DNA of 64,000 nucleotides from Neobacillus niacini (GTDB lineage: Bacteria; Bacillota; Bacilli; Bacillales; Cytobacillaceae): NCBI RefSeq assembly GCF_000759675.1, contig NZ_BAWM01000101.1, positions 1 through 64,000 of the forward strand, read 5' to 3'. The translations under genes and the position numbers were made by a program. Below, in pieces: positions 44,011-53,400 of the stretch. The notes beneath the pieces were generated by a model. That model was not told where the DNA came from, ran no database searches, and saw only the letters and a program-made list of their open reading frames with translations. The first letter of the stretch is position 1. Each line of letters starts with the position of its first letter.

Positions 44011-45120
44011 CTAACGTAAGATTCTAGAAGCAGTAGAAAATTGAGACGGATTAAATGGAGCAATTTTCACAACATCTCCCGTTTGCGGAGCATGTATATA
44101 TTGCCCGCCACCAATATATATGCCGACATGATAGGCAGGGGAACCCCTGAATACTAAATCTCCTGGTTGTACTTGATTCAGTGAGATTCTTGTTCCGACA
44201 TTTTGCTGAGCACTAGACGTTCTTGGAAGACTAATGCCAACGGAACGATACACATATGAAACAAATCCTGAACAATCAAACCCGCTTGGCGTAGTTCCCC
44301 CCCAAGCATAAGGAACACCCAAATATTGTTTAGCATTGGCAATAACCATATTTGCCGTTGCAGAAGTTGGTGTTGATGGTGTTGATGGTGTTGATGGTGT
44401 TGATGGTGTTGAAATGTTTACAGAAGATTGCTGTTGAGGCTGTTGTTGGGCTTGTTGAGCAAGGGCTATTTGAGCCTGTTGTTCAGCCTCTTGTTGTGCC
44501 AGTTGATTTTGTAATGTGCCTTGCGCATCGGCTAAATCTTTTTCAATTTGTTTTTTATCTTCCTCAATCTGTTTTTGTTCAGAGGCTAATTCCACTTGGC
44601 TCTGTTTTAATTGGTTGATCTGAGTATGTAATTGTACCTCTGCATCTTTTAACGATTGTTCTTTTTCATTTAAACCGTTTAGTAAATCTGTATCATTTTC
44701 AATAATTTGCGAAATAGCAGTAAATCGATTAAAAAACTCAGATATGCTTTCAGATGAAAGCAAAAGTTCTGCGTAATTAACAACTGACTGATTTCCCTTT
44801 AACTGAATGCTTTTCAGTCGTTCAGAATAGACTTGTTTATGATTTTCTAAATCCTTTTCAGCTTTTTCCATTTCAATTTTTGTTTCTTCAATTTTTCCTT
44901 GTTGACTTATGATTTGTTCGTTAAGTCTTTGACTATTCTCCATCGATAGGGTGATTCGGTTGTCCAATTGTTGAATCTTTGTTTCAAAGTTATTGATTTG
45001 TTCTTTAGTAGCATCAATTTGTTCTTTTGACACTGGAGTTGCAAAAGCAGGTGTTACTTGAATCGTAGTGGCGAGGATAGCAGCCGCTACCGTATATTTA
45101 ATAAATTTTTTTATCATCAC
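44011..45120 (-). CDS. NlpC/P60 peptidoglycan endopeptidase, CwlO-like
   Basis: This 369-residue secreted cell-wall hydrolase has a signal peptide (1-27), a long coiled coil (30-205), a Gln-rich stretch (QQAQIALAQQAQQQPQQQ), and a spacer of STP repeats encoded by nine-base DNA repeats at about 44367-44410. The C-terminal NlpC/P60 domain has catalytic Cys in FDCSGFVSYVYRSVG and His in AYHVGIYIGGGQY. CwlO-type D,L-endopeptidases cut stem peptides during cell elongation, and the coiled coil is the part controlled by FtsEX. Slippage in the STP DNA repeat may vary spacer length. Confidence 0.92.
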   Translation of the reverse strand: MMIKKFIKYTVAAAILATTIQVTPAFATPVSKEQIDATKEQINNFETKIQQLDNRITLSMENSQRLNEQIISQQGKIEETKIEMEKAEKDLENHKQVYSERLKSIQLKGNQSVVNYAELLLSSESISEFFNRFTAISQIIENDTDLLNGLNEKEQSLKDAEVQLHTQINQLKQSQVELASEQKQIEEDKKQIEKDLADAQGTLQNQLAQQEAEQQAQIALAQQAQQQPQQQSSVNISTPSTPSTPSTPSTPTSATANMVIANAKQYLGVPYAWGGTTPSGFDCSGFVSYVYRSVGISLPRTSSAQQNVGTRISLNQVQPGDLVFRGSPAYHVGIYIGGGQYIHAPQTGDVVKIAPFNPSQFSTASRILR

Positions 45121-45314
45121 AAAGTCTCCTCTAGTAACCTATCATTTAATCAAATTTCTTATATATTCCTAGTTTATATTCCAAAAGGACTAAAAACAAT
45201 AAATGAGTCGGAATTGTAATTAAATTGTAATTTAATGTAGAATAATCTCATAAAAATGTCAGCTTTTGCATATTTTAAAAAAAGCAAAAAAAGGAAACGG
45301 GATATCAGCCCCTT

Positions 45315-45532
45315 CCAATTACAACATATAAAACTACCTCTCCCTCCCAACTAGTTTGGTAGACTCCGCTTTCCATAGAAAAATGAAGTACCGCTTCAGA
45401 ATTGGTAACCTTCAAGAAGAATAATGATTTTGAAACTTCTTCTGCTGGCGTTCCGAGAACAACGATTTTCCTTTAAAATTTGGAATCGCGTTCTTCAGCG
45501 CTAATGCTGCTCCAAACCAAACTTTGTTAAAA
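45315..45532 (-). pseudogene. Remnant of an M20-type amidohydrolase
   Basis: The minus strand reads KVWFGAALALKNAIPNFKGK in one frame. After a one-base shift it reads KIVVLGTPAEEVSKS, the hallmark GTPAEE stretch of M20 peptidases/aminoacylases. The following FFLKVTNSEAVLHFSMESG and YVVIGRG up to a stop at about 45315 do not fit M20 and may come from another gene. The zinc-binding ends are missing. It is the only recognisable content of the 500-base gap before the gene at 45623. Confidence 0.55.
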
Positions 45533-45622
45533 GATAGGAAGAATTTACGTTTCCCAAAAATTTGTTATCGGTTAATATAGTATATGTTCACAAAATTACG
45601 ACAAATTCTTGGAGGATTTTAC

Positions 45623-46276
45623 ATGTTTTTTCGCGTTCAGCTACTTCGGGGGCTTTTTCAACCGGACATATGCTCTCATCAAATGAAGGAAGCAGAGCAT
45701 ATCAAGGGAATTTGGAAACGCTTAGCACTCTTATTGTTTACTAGCTTGCTTATTTTCAGTATTAGCGCCTTTTTCGGAATCGGAAATGAAGCTCTTTCGA
45801 AGACAATCTATGAATTATCACCAATTGAGTTTGAAACCATCAAAGTGTTATTTGGAGTAGGACAAGTAATCCAAGGGGTATTCATTTCAATTCTATTACT
45901 ATATCTTCAAGCATTATATTTCTGGGTATTTACGGCTGTGGTTTATAAAAAACTAGTTATCATGCAGCTGTTTATTTTGACAATCTATCTAATCGAACAA
46001 GCTTTGAGTATACCCTTTCATTTACTTGGAATCGATCAGGTTTCGTTACCTTTTTCGTTTGGAGTTATCGCTCAATATTTAACGGAAAACGAGCTGATCA
46101 TAAACTTTTTTTCAACTATCACTCTTTTTAAAATTTGGTCGGTTATTCTTCAAGCTCATTATATAAAAGTTCTTTCTGAAAAAAGTACACAGATTTGTCT
46201 GCTCATTGTCATCCCTATCAATCTATTTATTTGGATTATTATGGCTCTTTTTCCATACATAAAAGTATTACTTTAA
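45623..46276 (+). CDS. Yip1-like membrane protein (YknW type)
   Basis: This protein of about 217 residues has five or six membrane spans (LLLFTSLLIFSISAFFGIG, VFISILLLYLQALYFWVFTA). It resembles YknW-type Yip1-family proteins. ATG at 45623 has GGAGG seven bases upstream and is preferred over 45584. It is followed 16 bases later by a YknX-like adaptor gene. In B. subtilis YknW assists assembly of the YknXYZ complex. No ATPase or permease gene is in this unit. Confidence 0.65.
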   Translation: MFFRVQLLRGLFQPDICSHQMKEAEHIKGIWKRLALLLFTSLLIFSISAFFGIGNEALSKTIYELSPIEFETIKVLFGVGQVIQGVFISILLLYLQALYFWVFTAVVYKKLVIMQLFILTIYLIEQALSIPFHLLGIDQVSLPFSFGVIAQYLTENELIINFFSTITLFKIWSVILQAHYIKVLSEKSTQICLLIVIPINLFIWIIMALFPYIKVLL

Positions 46277-46291
46277 AGGAGGTGCCCCCCA

Positions 46292-47497
46292 TTGAATTGG
46301 AAGAAATGGACCATTACTATCTTCATCACATTATTTTTGGCCGTGAATTTTTTTCTGACCTACAAAAAAGACAGCAAAATAATAAAAACTAATTACATAG
46401 ATGAATGGACAGCTGTAAAGGAACAAGATTTGATCCTAGCCAAAAAGAAAGCGGGTGTCATTACCCCATCAGAAGAGCAATATGTCTACTTCGATGACAA
46501 AAATGGGCAGTTTCAAGAGTTTCTTGTAAAAAAAGGAGAAAAAGTTCAAGAAGGAACGCCGCTGTTTGCATATTCCTCTACCGATATTGAGTCAAGCAAA
46601 GCAAATCTAGAGGCGGAAATCACTAGATTAGAAAGTGAATTAGGCAGTATTGAAGAAAATATAACTCAATTGGAATCATTAAAAACCGATCTTTCAGCTG
46701 GTTTAGAAAATGAAGAGGAAGTTGCTTCTAATGACCTGATGCTTATCGAAGCAGAAATATATGATAAAGAATTACAAATGGGCAGAATTGAAAGCGAAAT
46801 AGAAAAATACAATACCCTTATTGACAGCAATGGTAAAAGCTTGGACAATCTCATGATAAAGAGCAATGTTTCAGGAGTCGTCAAAGAAATAAGTCGTAAT
46901 TTAAAAAATCCGCTCATCACAATTTCTTCGGATCAACAACAGGTCGAAGGAATCCTTGAAGAGGAAGAAGTTCTTGAAATTACGGAGGGAATGAAGGTCT
47001 TTGTGACTTCACCTGCACTAAAAAAGAAAAAAGAAAGTACCATCACGGAGATATCTTCTAACCCTATTGAACAACCAAAAGTAAATAGGAAAAGTCAATA
47101 CCGCTTTTCTGTCCAATTAAACCAAGATTCTGAAGAAGAAATCGTCAACGGCGCCCATGTCGATCTGAAAATAATTAAACAAGAAGTAAATAACGTATTG
47201 ACCGTCCCATATAAATCTATCAAAAACAAAGAGGCTAAATCCTACATCTATGTATTGCAACAAAATGGAACCATTGAAAAGCGTAGCATTCAAACAGGCA
47301 TGCATGTAAACCAAGTACAAGAAGTGAAAGAAGGAGCCGAAAAAGGGGAACTAATCGTTTTTCAGCCATCTACTTTAAAAAATAATGCTCCATTTTTTAC
47401 ACCATTAAATACAAAGGAAATAGAGACAAATTTAATTGGAAAAATGGAAAAGAATGAGATCCTTCGATACATAGGAAGGGGATTTCTATCTAACTAA
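46292..47497 (+). CDS. Membrane-fusion adaptor protein (YknX-like paralogue)
   Basis: This 401-residue HlyD-type adaptor has an N-terminal membrane helix (4-22), half motifs (FLVKKGEKVQEGTPLFAYSS), a coiled coil at about 105-175, a beta-barrel region and the C-terminal VLTVPYKSIKNKEAKSYIYV segment. The start is a TTG eight bases after AAAGGAGGTG. It pairs with the YknW-like gene upstream. It could serve the yknYZ-like proteins encoded 12 kb away or ones outside the window, which is inference. Confidence 0.82.
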   Translation: MNWKKWTITIFITLFLAVNFFLTYKKDSKIIKTNYIDEWTAVKEQDLILAKKKAGVITPSEEQYVYFDDKNGQFQEFLVKKGEKVQEGTPLFAYSSTDIESSKANLEAEITRLESELGSIEENITQLESLKTDLSAGLENEEEVASNDLMLIEAEIYDKELQMGRIESEIEKYNTLIDSNGKSLDNLMIKSNVSGVVKEISRNLKNPLITISSDQQQVEGILEEEEVLEITEGMKVFVTSPALKKKKESTITEISSNPIEQPKVNRKSQYRFSVQLNQDSEEEIVNGAHVDLKIIKQEVNNVLTVPYKSIKNKEAKSYIYVLQQNGTIEKRSIQTGMHVNQVQEVKEGAEKGELIVFQPSTLKNNAPFFTPLNTKEIETNLIGKMEKNEILRYIGRGFLSN

Positions 47498-47515
47498 ATG
47501 CTCAGCAAATTAAAA

Positions 47516-47544
47516 TGGCGCTCATGCATGAGCGCTATTTTTTC
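47516..47544 (+). terminator. Terminator of the YknW/adaptor unit
   Basis: GCGCTCATGCATGAGCGC is an 18-base palindrome followed by TATTTTTTC. It lies about 20 bases past the adaptor stop. Confidence 0.9.
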
Positions 47545-47579
47545 ACTTATACAAGAACATTAGTTCGGTAAAATCACAA

Positions 47580-47681
47580 CTATAAATGGTAATTGGCCAA
47601 GTGTTTCATCCTTTTTCTGTTTTCCTGCATGTTGTGTTTTCGAATCATAGCTTGTGTTTTGCAGTGCCTATTAGTTTCCAT
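47580..47681 (-). CDS. Possible 33-residue basic small protein
   Basis: A short frame, METNRHCKTQAMIRKHNM and onward to ANYHL, is rich in Lys, Arg, His and Asn. AGGGG lies eight bases ahead of the ATG. It sits between the adaptor terminator and the amidohydrolase remnant. Codon content and size give little support. It may be a chance frame or the end of a decayed gene. Confidence 0.25.
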   Translation of the reverse strand: METNRHCKTQAMIRKHNMQENRKRMKHLANYHL

Positions 47682-47695
47682 GAATATTTCCCCTA

Positions 47696-47998
47696 TTACC
47701 TAATCAATCCTAAAAAGTTTTTTCCAAGTATAAATTCTTTTTGGATATCAGGAATTTGAAGTGAATCAATCCAACTTTTCTTAGCTGAATAGTCATATTT
47801 ATTAAATTTTTTCATACCATATGGTCCGTCGCAGCCATAAAGAACTTTACGATACCCTAAAGATTCCACTGCCTTCTTTACAATAAATGGATTAAGATAA
47901 TCACTTGATGTGTCAACAAATATATTGGGTTGATCCTTAACGTAATTCCATAGTTTTTTCCAAAAAGGAAGACCGGAGTGAGCATACACTACGGTTTC
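47696..47998 (-). pseudogene. C-terminal fragment of an amidohydrolase (family 2)
   Basis: About 100 residues read VVYAHSGLPFWKKLWNYV, NIFVDTSSDYLNPFIVKKAV, RKVLYGCDGPYGMKKFNKYD and end EFILGKNFLGLIR. The His, the Asp of the GCDGP-like segment and the closing NFLGL are typical of TIM-barrel metal-dependent hydrolases (Amidohydro_2). The first two thirds are missing. Upstream the frame runs antisense through the cstA fragment, which is not coding for this protein, so the gene was cut by a rearrangement at about 47998. Confidence 0.8.
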
Positions 47999-48839
47999 TA
48001 GCTGGGGCTTTACCATAACACCTGATGATTTAAAAACACTCGCATCCGACGTTGGGGAGCAAACCATTCTCTCACGAACTGGCGGTGCACCGACTCTTGC
48101 AATTGGTATGGCTGTCATTTTTTCGAATGTAATTGGCGGAAAGGCGCTAATGGCATTTTGGTACCATTTCGCCATCCTATTTGAAGCACTGTTTATTTTA
48201 ACTACGATTGATGCAGGAACACGTGTTGGACGTTTTATGATTCAGGATCTTATCGGTACTGCTTATAAGCCGTTTGCTAGAACGGATGCTTTACTTCCAA
48301 ATATTATTGCAACGGCGCTATGTGTACTGTTTTGGGGTTACTTTTTATATCAAGGTGTAATTGACCCGCTTGGAGGAATTAATACACTATGGCCGCTGTT
48401 CGGTATTGCAAACCAAATGTTGGCTGCGATTGCCCTCCTGCTCGGTACAACTATTCTCTATAAAATGGGCAAAAAAGCATTTGTTTGGGTAACACTGCTT
48501 CCGACAACATGGCTGCTAATTGTCACTTTAACTGCAGGCTGGCAAAAACTATTCCATGAAAATCCAAAAATCGGCTTCCTTGCCCATGCTAACATTTTTA
48601 AAGAGGCATATAATGATGGAAAAGTTCTAGCACCTGCAACATCACCGGTACAAATGAAACAAGTTCTAATCAATGATTATGTTGATGCCACGCTATGTGC
48701 TATTTTTATGGCGGTTGTCATTGTAGTATTAATTTCTGCGATTAAGATTTGGTTTAAAATTATTAAAAACCACAAATTACCATTGCATGAGACACCACCA
48801 GTGCCTCGTGACGGAGGAGATTTGAAACATTATGCTTAA
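47999..48839 (+). pseudogene. cstA: cstA, 5'-truncated carbon starvation/peptide transporter
   Basis: The frame enters at the junction and reads WGFTITPDDLKTLASDVGEQ, then TILSRTGGAPTLAIGMAVIF, and continues with five membrane spans to LKHYA and a stop at 48839. Full-length CstA has about 600-700 residues and only the last 280 remain, with no promoter or proper start. CstA takes up peptides or pyruvate. The downstream ybdD partner is intact. The first internal ATG (48108) has no ribosome binding site. Confidence 0.85.
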
Positions 48840-49035
48840 CAAATTAAAGGAAATCATTTCGTACAGAAAGCAATTCCTCAGTCTTCTTGTCGGCGTTCCC
48901 AGCTACGAAACATACGTCGAGCATATGAAAAAGCACCACCCCGGAGATTCTGTTAAATCAAGGAAAGAATTTTTCTGTGAGGCACAAGAAGCCCGTTACA
49001 ACGCCAAAGACGGTAAGATTTCAAGATGCTGTTAA
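48832..49035 (+). CDS. YbdD/YjiX family small protein
   Basis: This 67-residue protein belongs to the DUF466/YbdD family that is regularly encoded after cstA (GVPSYETYVEHMKKHHPGD, SRKEFFCEAQEARYN, ending RCC). It overlaps the cstA reading frame by 8 bases, with GGAGG ahead of its ATG. It probably supports CstA-type transport. Since cstA here is truncated, the gene may be unexpressed or a relic. Confidence 0.8.
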   Translation: MLNKLKEIISYRKQFLSLLVGVPSYETYVEHMKKHHPGDSVKSRKEFFCEAQEARYNAKDGKISRCC

Positions 49036-49084
49036 CAAAAAAAGAACAAAGAAGGTAAATCTCACACCTTCTTTGTTCTTTTTA
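49036..49084 (+). terminator. Terminator after ybdD
   Basis: AAAGAACAAAGAAGG and CCTTCTTTGTTCTTT form a perfect 15-bp stem followed by T residues. A-runs on the other side could make it bidirectional, serving the minus-strand fragments as well. Confidence 0.9.
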
Positions 49085-49147
49085 ATGATTATTATTAAAG
49101 AATTTTACTATTTTCTTATATGAGAATTATTCAACACAGAGGGCAGA

Positions 49148-49318
49148 TTAATTTATTCCTAATTGGTTAAGAATCTCATCCAGACTTGTCTCTTTATAAG
49201 TCTTTTTAGCTTTTGGTGGATTTGATGCAGTCGGGTTTTGCAAACCAAAGTTCTTTACTACATAAACCATATCCGCTGCATCAACTTTGCCATCAAAATT
49301 ATTCTTAGGTTTCCCTGT
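49148..49318 (-). pseudogene. C-terminal fragment with dockerin-like repeat
   Basis: About 55 residues read NNFDGKVDAADMVYVVKNFG, then a linker and TSLDEILNQLGIN. The D-x-x-x-D-A-A-D pattern is like one half of a type I dockerin calcium-binding repeat. The frame runs without a start into the neighbouring YjbR fragment in another phase. It is the tail of a secreted protein gene that has lost its 5' part. Confidence 0.6.
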
Positions 49319-49493
49319 CTGACTTGAATGACAAGCTGAACCCTTTCTCGCCTTCACCTGATATCACGAACGATTTTCCATTGATTTTAAAAGTATTGTG
49401 ACCAAAACCGTCGATAAGTTCAACTGCTTCGGGCAGCACATGACAGATCTTGCGTACATTTTCAAGCATGGCCTCCGTGCCTTGTGATTTCAT
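49318..49493 (-). pseudogene. YjbR/MmcQ-like protein, 3'-truncated
   Basis: Starting at ATG 49493, eight bases after an AGGTGA site, the frame reads MKSQGTEAMLENVRKICHVL, then ELIDGFGHNTFKINGKSFVI and KGFSLSFKSDRET. These are the first 60 residues of a YjbR (DUF419) protein, normally about 120 long. The frame stops at the junction with the dockerin fragment. The gene follows the VOC gene and shares its direction. Confidence 0.75.
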
Positions 49494-49517
49494 GTTTTTA
49501 TTCACCTATCATGGATT

Positions 49518-49913
49518 CTATTTTGCATTCGCATCTGGTTGATGAATTCCGAATACGTTTCCTTCGGTATCAATATAGTATCCTTGCCACGCCATTCCAG
49601 GCAAGGCATATTTGGCCATTGCGACCTTGCCGCCATTCTCAATAATTTTAGCTTCCGTTAAATCGTAATTTTCCACTCCCATTGTACAAGCAAATCCATT
49701 TAAAGCATGGTTTTGTTCAGGCGGAGCACTTTGACGCTGCATCAAAGCACCATTGATTCCTGGTTCATTTTCATCGCCAGTCACTGCACCAAAGTAAGGC
49801 ATTCCTGCATAATCACTCCAATCTTGAAATGACCATCCGAATACCTCTCCATAAAATTTCTTTGCCCGATCCATGTCACTCACATGAATTTCGAAATGAA
49901 CTAATCTTCCCAT
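49518..49913 (-). CDS. VOC-family (glyoxalase/bleomycin-resistance fold) protein
   Basis: This 131-residue protein has two beta-alpha-beta-beta-beta units: GRLVHFEIHVSDMDRAKKFY in the first, and NYDLTEAKIIENGGKVAM and GYYIDTEGNVFGIHQPDA in the second. The metal-ligand pattern (His-6, Glu near the end of each unit) is only partly kept, so activity is uncertain. ATG at 49913 is preceded by AGGAGGAAATC. It lies upstream of the truncated YjbR gene. Confidence 0.85.
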   Translation of the reverse strand: MGRLVHFEIHVSDMDRAKKFYGEVFGWSFQDWSDYAGMPYFGAVTGDENEPGINGALMQRQSAPPEQNHALNGFACTMGVENYDLTEAKIIENGGKVAMAKYALPGMAWQGYYIDTEGNVFGIHQPDANAK

Positions 49914-50040
49914 GATTTCCTCCTATTTTTCAAGTAATAATAACCCATTATTTCCATATATCATCTAAGTATTCTCATAAGAAGTTTCTATCATGTAAGT
50001 ATTTCTCTATCTTTAGGTCAGATTCCTTTTTTACCTATAA

Positions 50041-50118
50041 TTAAAAATTTTCAATACCATCCTCGCAACTGTTTTACGTATCCAGTCGTATATGTGGCAA
50101 CACCTGGAATGCTGATGA
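50041..50118 (-). pseudogene. C-terminal remnant, unknown protein
   Basis: A short minus-strand frame reads SIPGVATYTTGYVKQLRGWY then TGA at about 50058, which looks like the genuine end of a protein. No start or upstream part remains. A similar stretch (AGCATCCCATGTGTGCCACATA) at 50404-50425 looks like a second, more eroded copy. The family was not recognised. Confidence 0.3.
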
Positions 50119-50160
50119 GTTTTCAAACCGACAAAAATCTGGTGATGACCCTATCTATTA

Positions 50161-50192
50161 AAAAAATCCTCCACTTAAGAAAAAGTGGAGGA
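50161..50192 (-). terminator. Orphan terminator hairpin
   Basis: TCCTCCACTT and AAGTGGAGGA pair around AAGAAA. The minus strand then has ATTTTTT. It lies 13 bases past the surface-anchor remnant, whose terminator it probably was. Confidence 0.75.
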
Positions 50193-50204
50193 ACTAGAAA
50201 TCTA

Positions 50205-50275
50205 TTAAGTTAGTTTTTTCCTTCTAAAATACAATCCGATAATTAATAGAATCGTGAAGGTTATCGGGTAGGCGC
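50205..50275 (-). pseudogene. C-terminal membrane-anchor remnant of a surface protein
   Basis: The minus strand reads GAYPITFTILLIIGLYFRRK followed by KLT and a stop. This is a hydrophobic helix plus basic tail, as at the end of sortase-anchored or other wall proteins. The LPxTG-like signal and everything upstream are missing. It is one of several relics in the 520-base gap between the VOC gene and the large secreted protein. Confidence 0.5.
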
Positions 50276-50344
50276 CCAAAGGTTATCAAGGAAAGGTACA
50301 GGTGCCTAGCAGACTCACGAGTAAGATTCATAATGGACATCATT

Positions 50345-50378
50345 CAAAAAAGCCTAATCCAAAATGGAATAGGCTTTT
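50345..50378 (-). terminator. Terminator of the large secreted protein gene
   Basis: AAAAGCCTA-A-TCC and GGA-A-TAGGCTTTT pair around AAAAT. The minus strand continues TTTTTTG. It lies about 60 bases past the stop. Confidence 0.8.
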
Positions 50379-50434
50379 CATGATCTACTTCAAAACACTA
50401 GAGTATGTGGCACACATGGGATGCTTTTGAGATT

Positions 50435-53400
50435 TCATTTAAATACTGCAAATGTACCAGCGGTGTTTGTTTCAAAGGTTGCTTTCACGTTTGTGAACAC
50501 CGCGTCCAAAACAGTCTCCCATTTCTTAGTTTCTTCATTTAAAGAGTGAACATTAAGAGTATCTCTGTTTTTTACCTCATTTCGCTCGATATCAAACACA
50601 ACTTTTACTGGCTCTTCAAACGAAGTTACTGCATCCTCATCTGCATAAATCGCAAATCCATATACACTACTAACTGAGTTTGCTAAATCGTCCAATTTGT
50701 TTAGTTCGATTGTTATTACTTTATCTTTAGGTAATATACATAACGGTATATACAGCTCGACATATTTATTTTTGATTCCGAACGATGCTCCTTTGGCATC
50801 TAGCATCTGAATCTGTTCTTTTGTTAGTTTTACTGTGACGGAAGATGTCTTTTTAAGGACAATAACTAACCGCTCGCCATTCCCTGCCTTTTCTACATCA
50901 CTGTCTGAAATTGTTGCAATGCCACCTTCTATAACTGGTTTCACCACAATTGTTTTTGCTTTTTCATTATTTTTTCCATCACTTGGTTCACACGTTTCAA
51001 TTGGTGGTTCTGGTTCATCTTTTTTTACAAAGCTCAGGGTAAAATTATCATAATATACGCCATTTGTAGTCCATGCAGTCGATACTCCCGCAAACAGCTT
51101 TGCATATGAAGCACCCTCTGGCGCAGTTGCTTTTGCTGTTACTGTTTGCCATTGTCCGTGATTGCCTGTTACATGGATCAGACTATTGGCATCATCTGTT
51201 CCTACTTGAGTACCTGCTTCGTTAAAGAAACGCAAGAAAAAGCTCGCTCTACCATCTACTAAATACATATCGGCATTAGCCGTATATTCAACTCCTGGCT
51301 CAATCTCAATGGCAGCACTTTGTACATGCACAGGACCTGCTGTTGCTGTATCCACGATTTTCAAGCTATGTGTACCTTTCCTTGCTCGTTCCTCGCTCAC
51401 TCCAAATGAAGTACCTGGTGTTGTATCCTTGTATAAGAACGACCAGCCTGGAATGGTTCCATTCACTGTTGAATCTTCAAAACTATTATTTGCTATCGGC
51501 AAATATTCCTTTGTTGGATCTACTGGTTCTTCCACTACTTTTTCATACGTTAATGTAAAGTCATCAAAATACGCGCCATTTGTTGTAAAAAAATTGGATG
51601 CTCCCGCAAACACACGAGCATATTTTGCTCCCTCAGGGGCCGTTACGGTCGCTTTTACCGTTTGCCACTCTTTATGCCCACCACGGACATGAATGATATT
51701 GACACCATCTTTATCAGTGCCAACCTGTTTTCCTGCATCATCAAAATAACGTAAGAAGAAGCTCACACTTCCATCCTCTAAAAAGAGTTGAGACGATGCT
51801 GTATATTCAATCCCTGCTTCAATCGGAATCAAATCAGATTGCGCAAATACCGTTTCATTTCCGGCTGTGTCTACTATTTTTAAGCTATTTTCCCCAGTCT
51901 TACTTCGTTCACCGCTAACAGCATAGGATACATTAGCCGAGAAATTTCCAAACAGGGATGACCAGCCTGGAATGGTACTATCCACTATAGCCTCTTCAAA
52001 TCCTCCATTTGCAATTGGTACCTCAACAACCTCTACTACTGGTTCTTCTGGATCTACAACCGTTCCACCTTCGATTACAGGTACCATTTTTAATATAGTA
52101 GTGCTGTTATCAAGGAAATAGATGTTTTCATTTCCATTGGCATCCTCTGCTAGGACCATAAAGTCGACCTCTGGTGCAGTATCGATTAAGGTAACATGGT
52201 TGAGATTCTCAGAATTTGGATCAACAACGGTTAGCTTGCCTGCAAGGTCTGTATAAAGAAGCCCATCTTTTCCAAACTCGATGTGGACTGGTCTCCACAT
52301 TCCTCTATTTTTCACGTTGGGATAAAAGTTCTTATATTTAACAACCTCATACGTTTCTGGGTTCATCGCAAACAAGATCCCATCAACTGCCCCCCATAAA
52401 AGACCATCCTTATCAAAAGTAAGTCCACTAATCATTGGAGGAGCATCAAGCCCTGGCAGATTGAGTTCAAATTCAGTTATCTTTTGTTTCCCTTCAACAT
52501 CCCAAACAAACATTTTTGCCTTTTGAGCTGTTGGTTGGATGTCCAACCCACCTCGAATGGAGGTAGAGCCGTAAATCTTACCATCTTTGTAGGCAAGTCC
52601 AACAACACTTTGATCTTGAACAACATTTCGGTACGTTTCTCTCTCCCCTGTCTTAGTGTCATAGATTGTAAGAGAGCCACCTAATTTTTTATAATCTGGA
52701 ATTGTACCAATTAATAATTTATTATTTTCAAATTCCATAATGTATGGACGATCTTGTTCATATTCATCTTTTAAGTTAAAGAGTGTTTCTGTTCCAAGGG
52801 TGTCAGTGTTCATTTTTTGAATAACAGCACCGGGATAAATTCCAAAATACATATCTGAACCATTTCCCGCTGCCATTCCCTCTGCTTGTCCTTGAGAATA
52901 CGAAACAAATTGCTCTGTTTTCGGATTAAATTTTGCCCCTTTAGGTCCCCCTGGATAAGTGGTCATATACAGATTTCCATCTGGACCCTTTCCAAGATTG
53001 TGCAAGGTAAGTGGTTTTGCTTCCATAACGGTTGGCAGGTTCGTCGTCTTGTTCGTCTCTAAATTTGCTACGAAAACTTGTCCAGCTCTCGTCATTGTAA
53101 CTAAAGATGGACCAGGTAGATCCTGTCTGCCTAAATCAACAAACGCTCCACCTCTCCATCCACCTGCGTATCGGATTCCAGTTTCTCTTGTTTCAAGGGT
53201 ATTGATATCGATTTCAAGGATATGGCGATTATATATAACATATGCTTTGTCACCATTAATAGGGAGCTGGATGAAACCAAATGTACCGAAGTCATCGGCA
53301 GAACCGTCACCTATTTTCCCTAGCTGTTTATCCACCCACGTTTGCGTCATAAGATCATAAAATAGGAGAGCATTTTCCCCACCTTCATCGAACTTTACGA

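Noticed and set aside
44367..44410. Short tandem repeat looked at as a possible CRISPR or regulatory array
   Set aside because: The nine-base repeats are in frame inside the NlpC/P60 gene and encode the Ser-Thr-Pro spacer.
47999..48175. N-terminal 60 residues of the minus-strand amidohydrolase frame
   Set aside because: This part is antisense to the cstA fragment, whose plus-strand translation matches CstA well, so it is not part of the amidohydrolase.
50835..53360. Several plus-strand frames opposite the large secreted protein gene
   Set aside because: All are antisense shadows of the 1246-residue gene, with no ribosome binding sites and no family resemblance.
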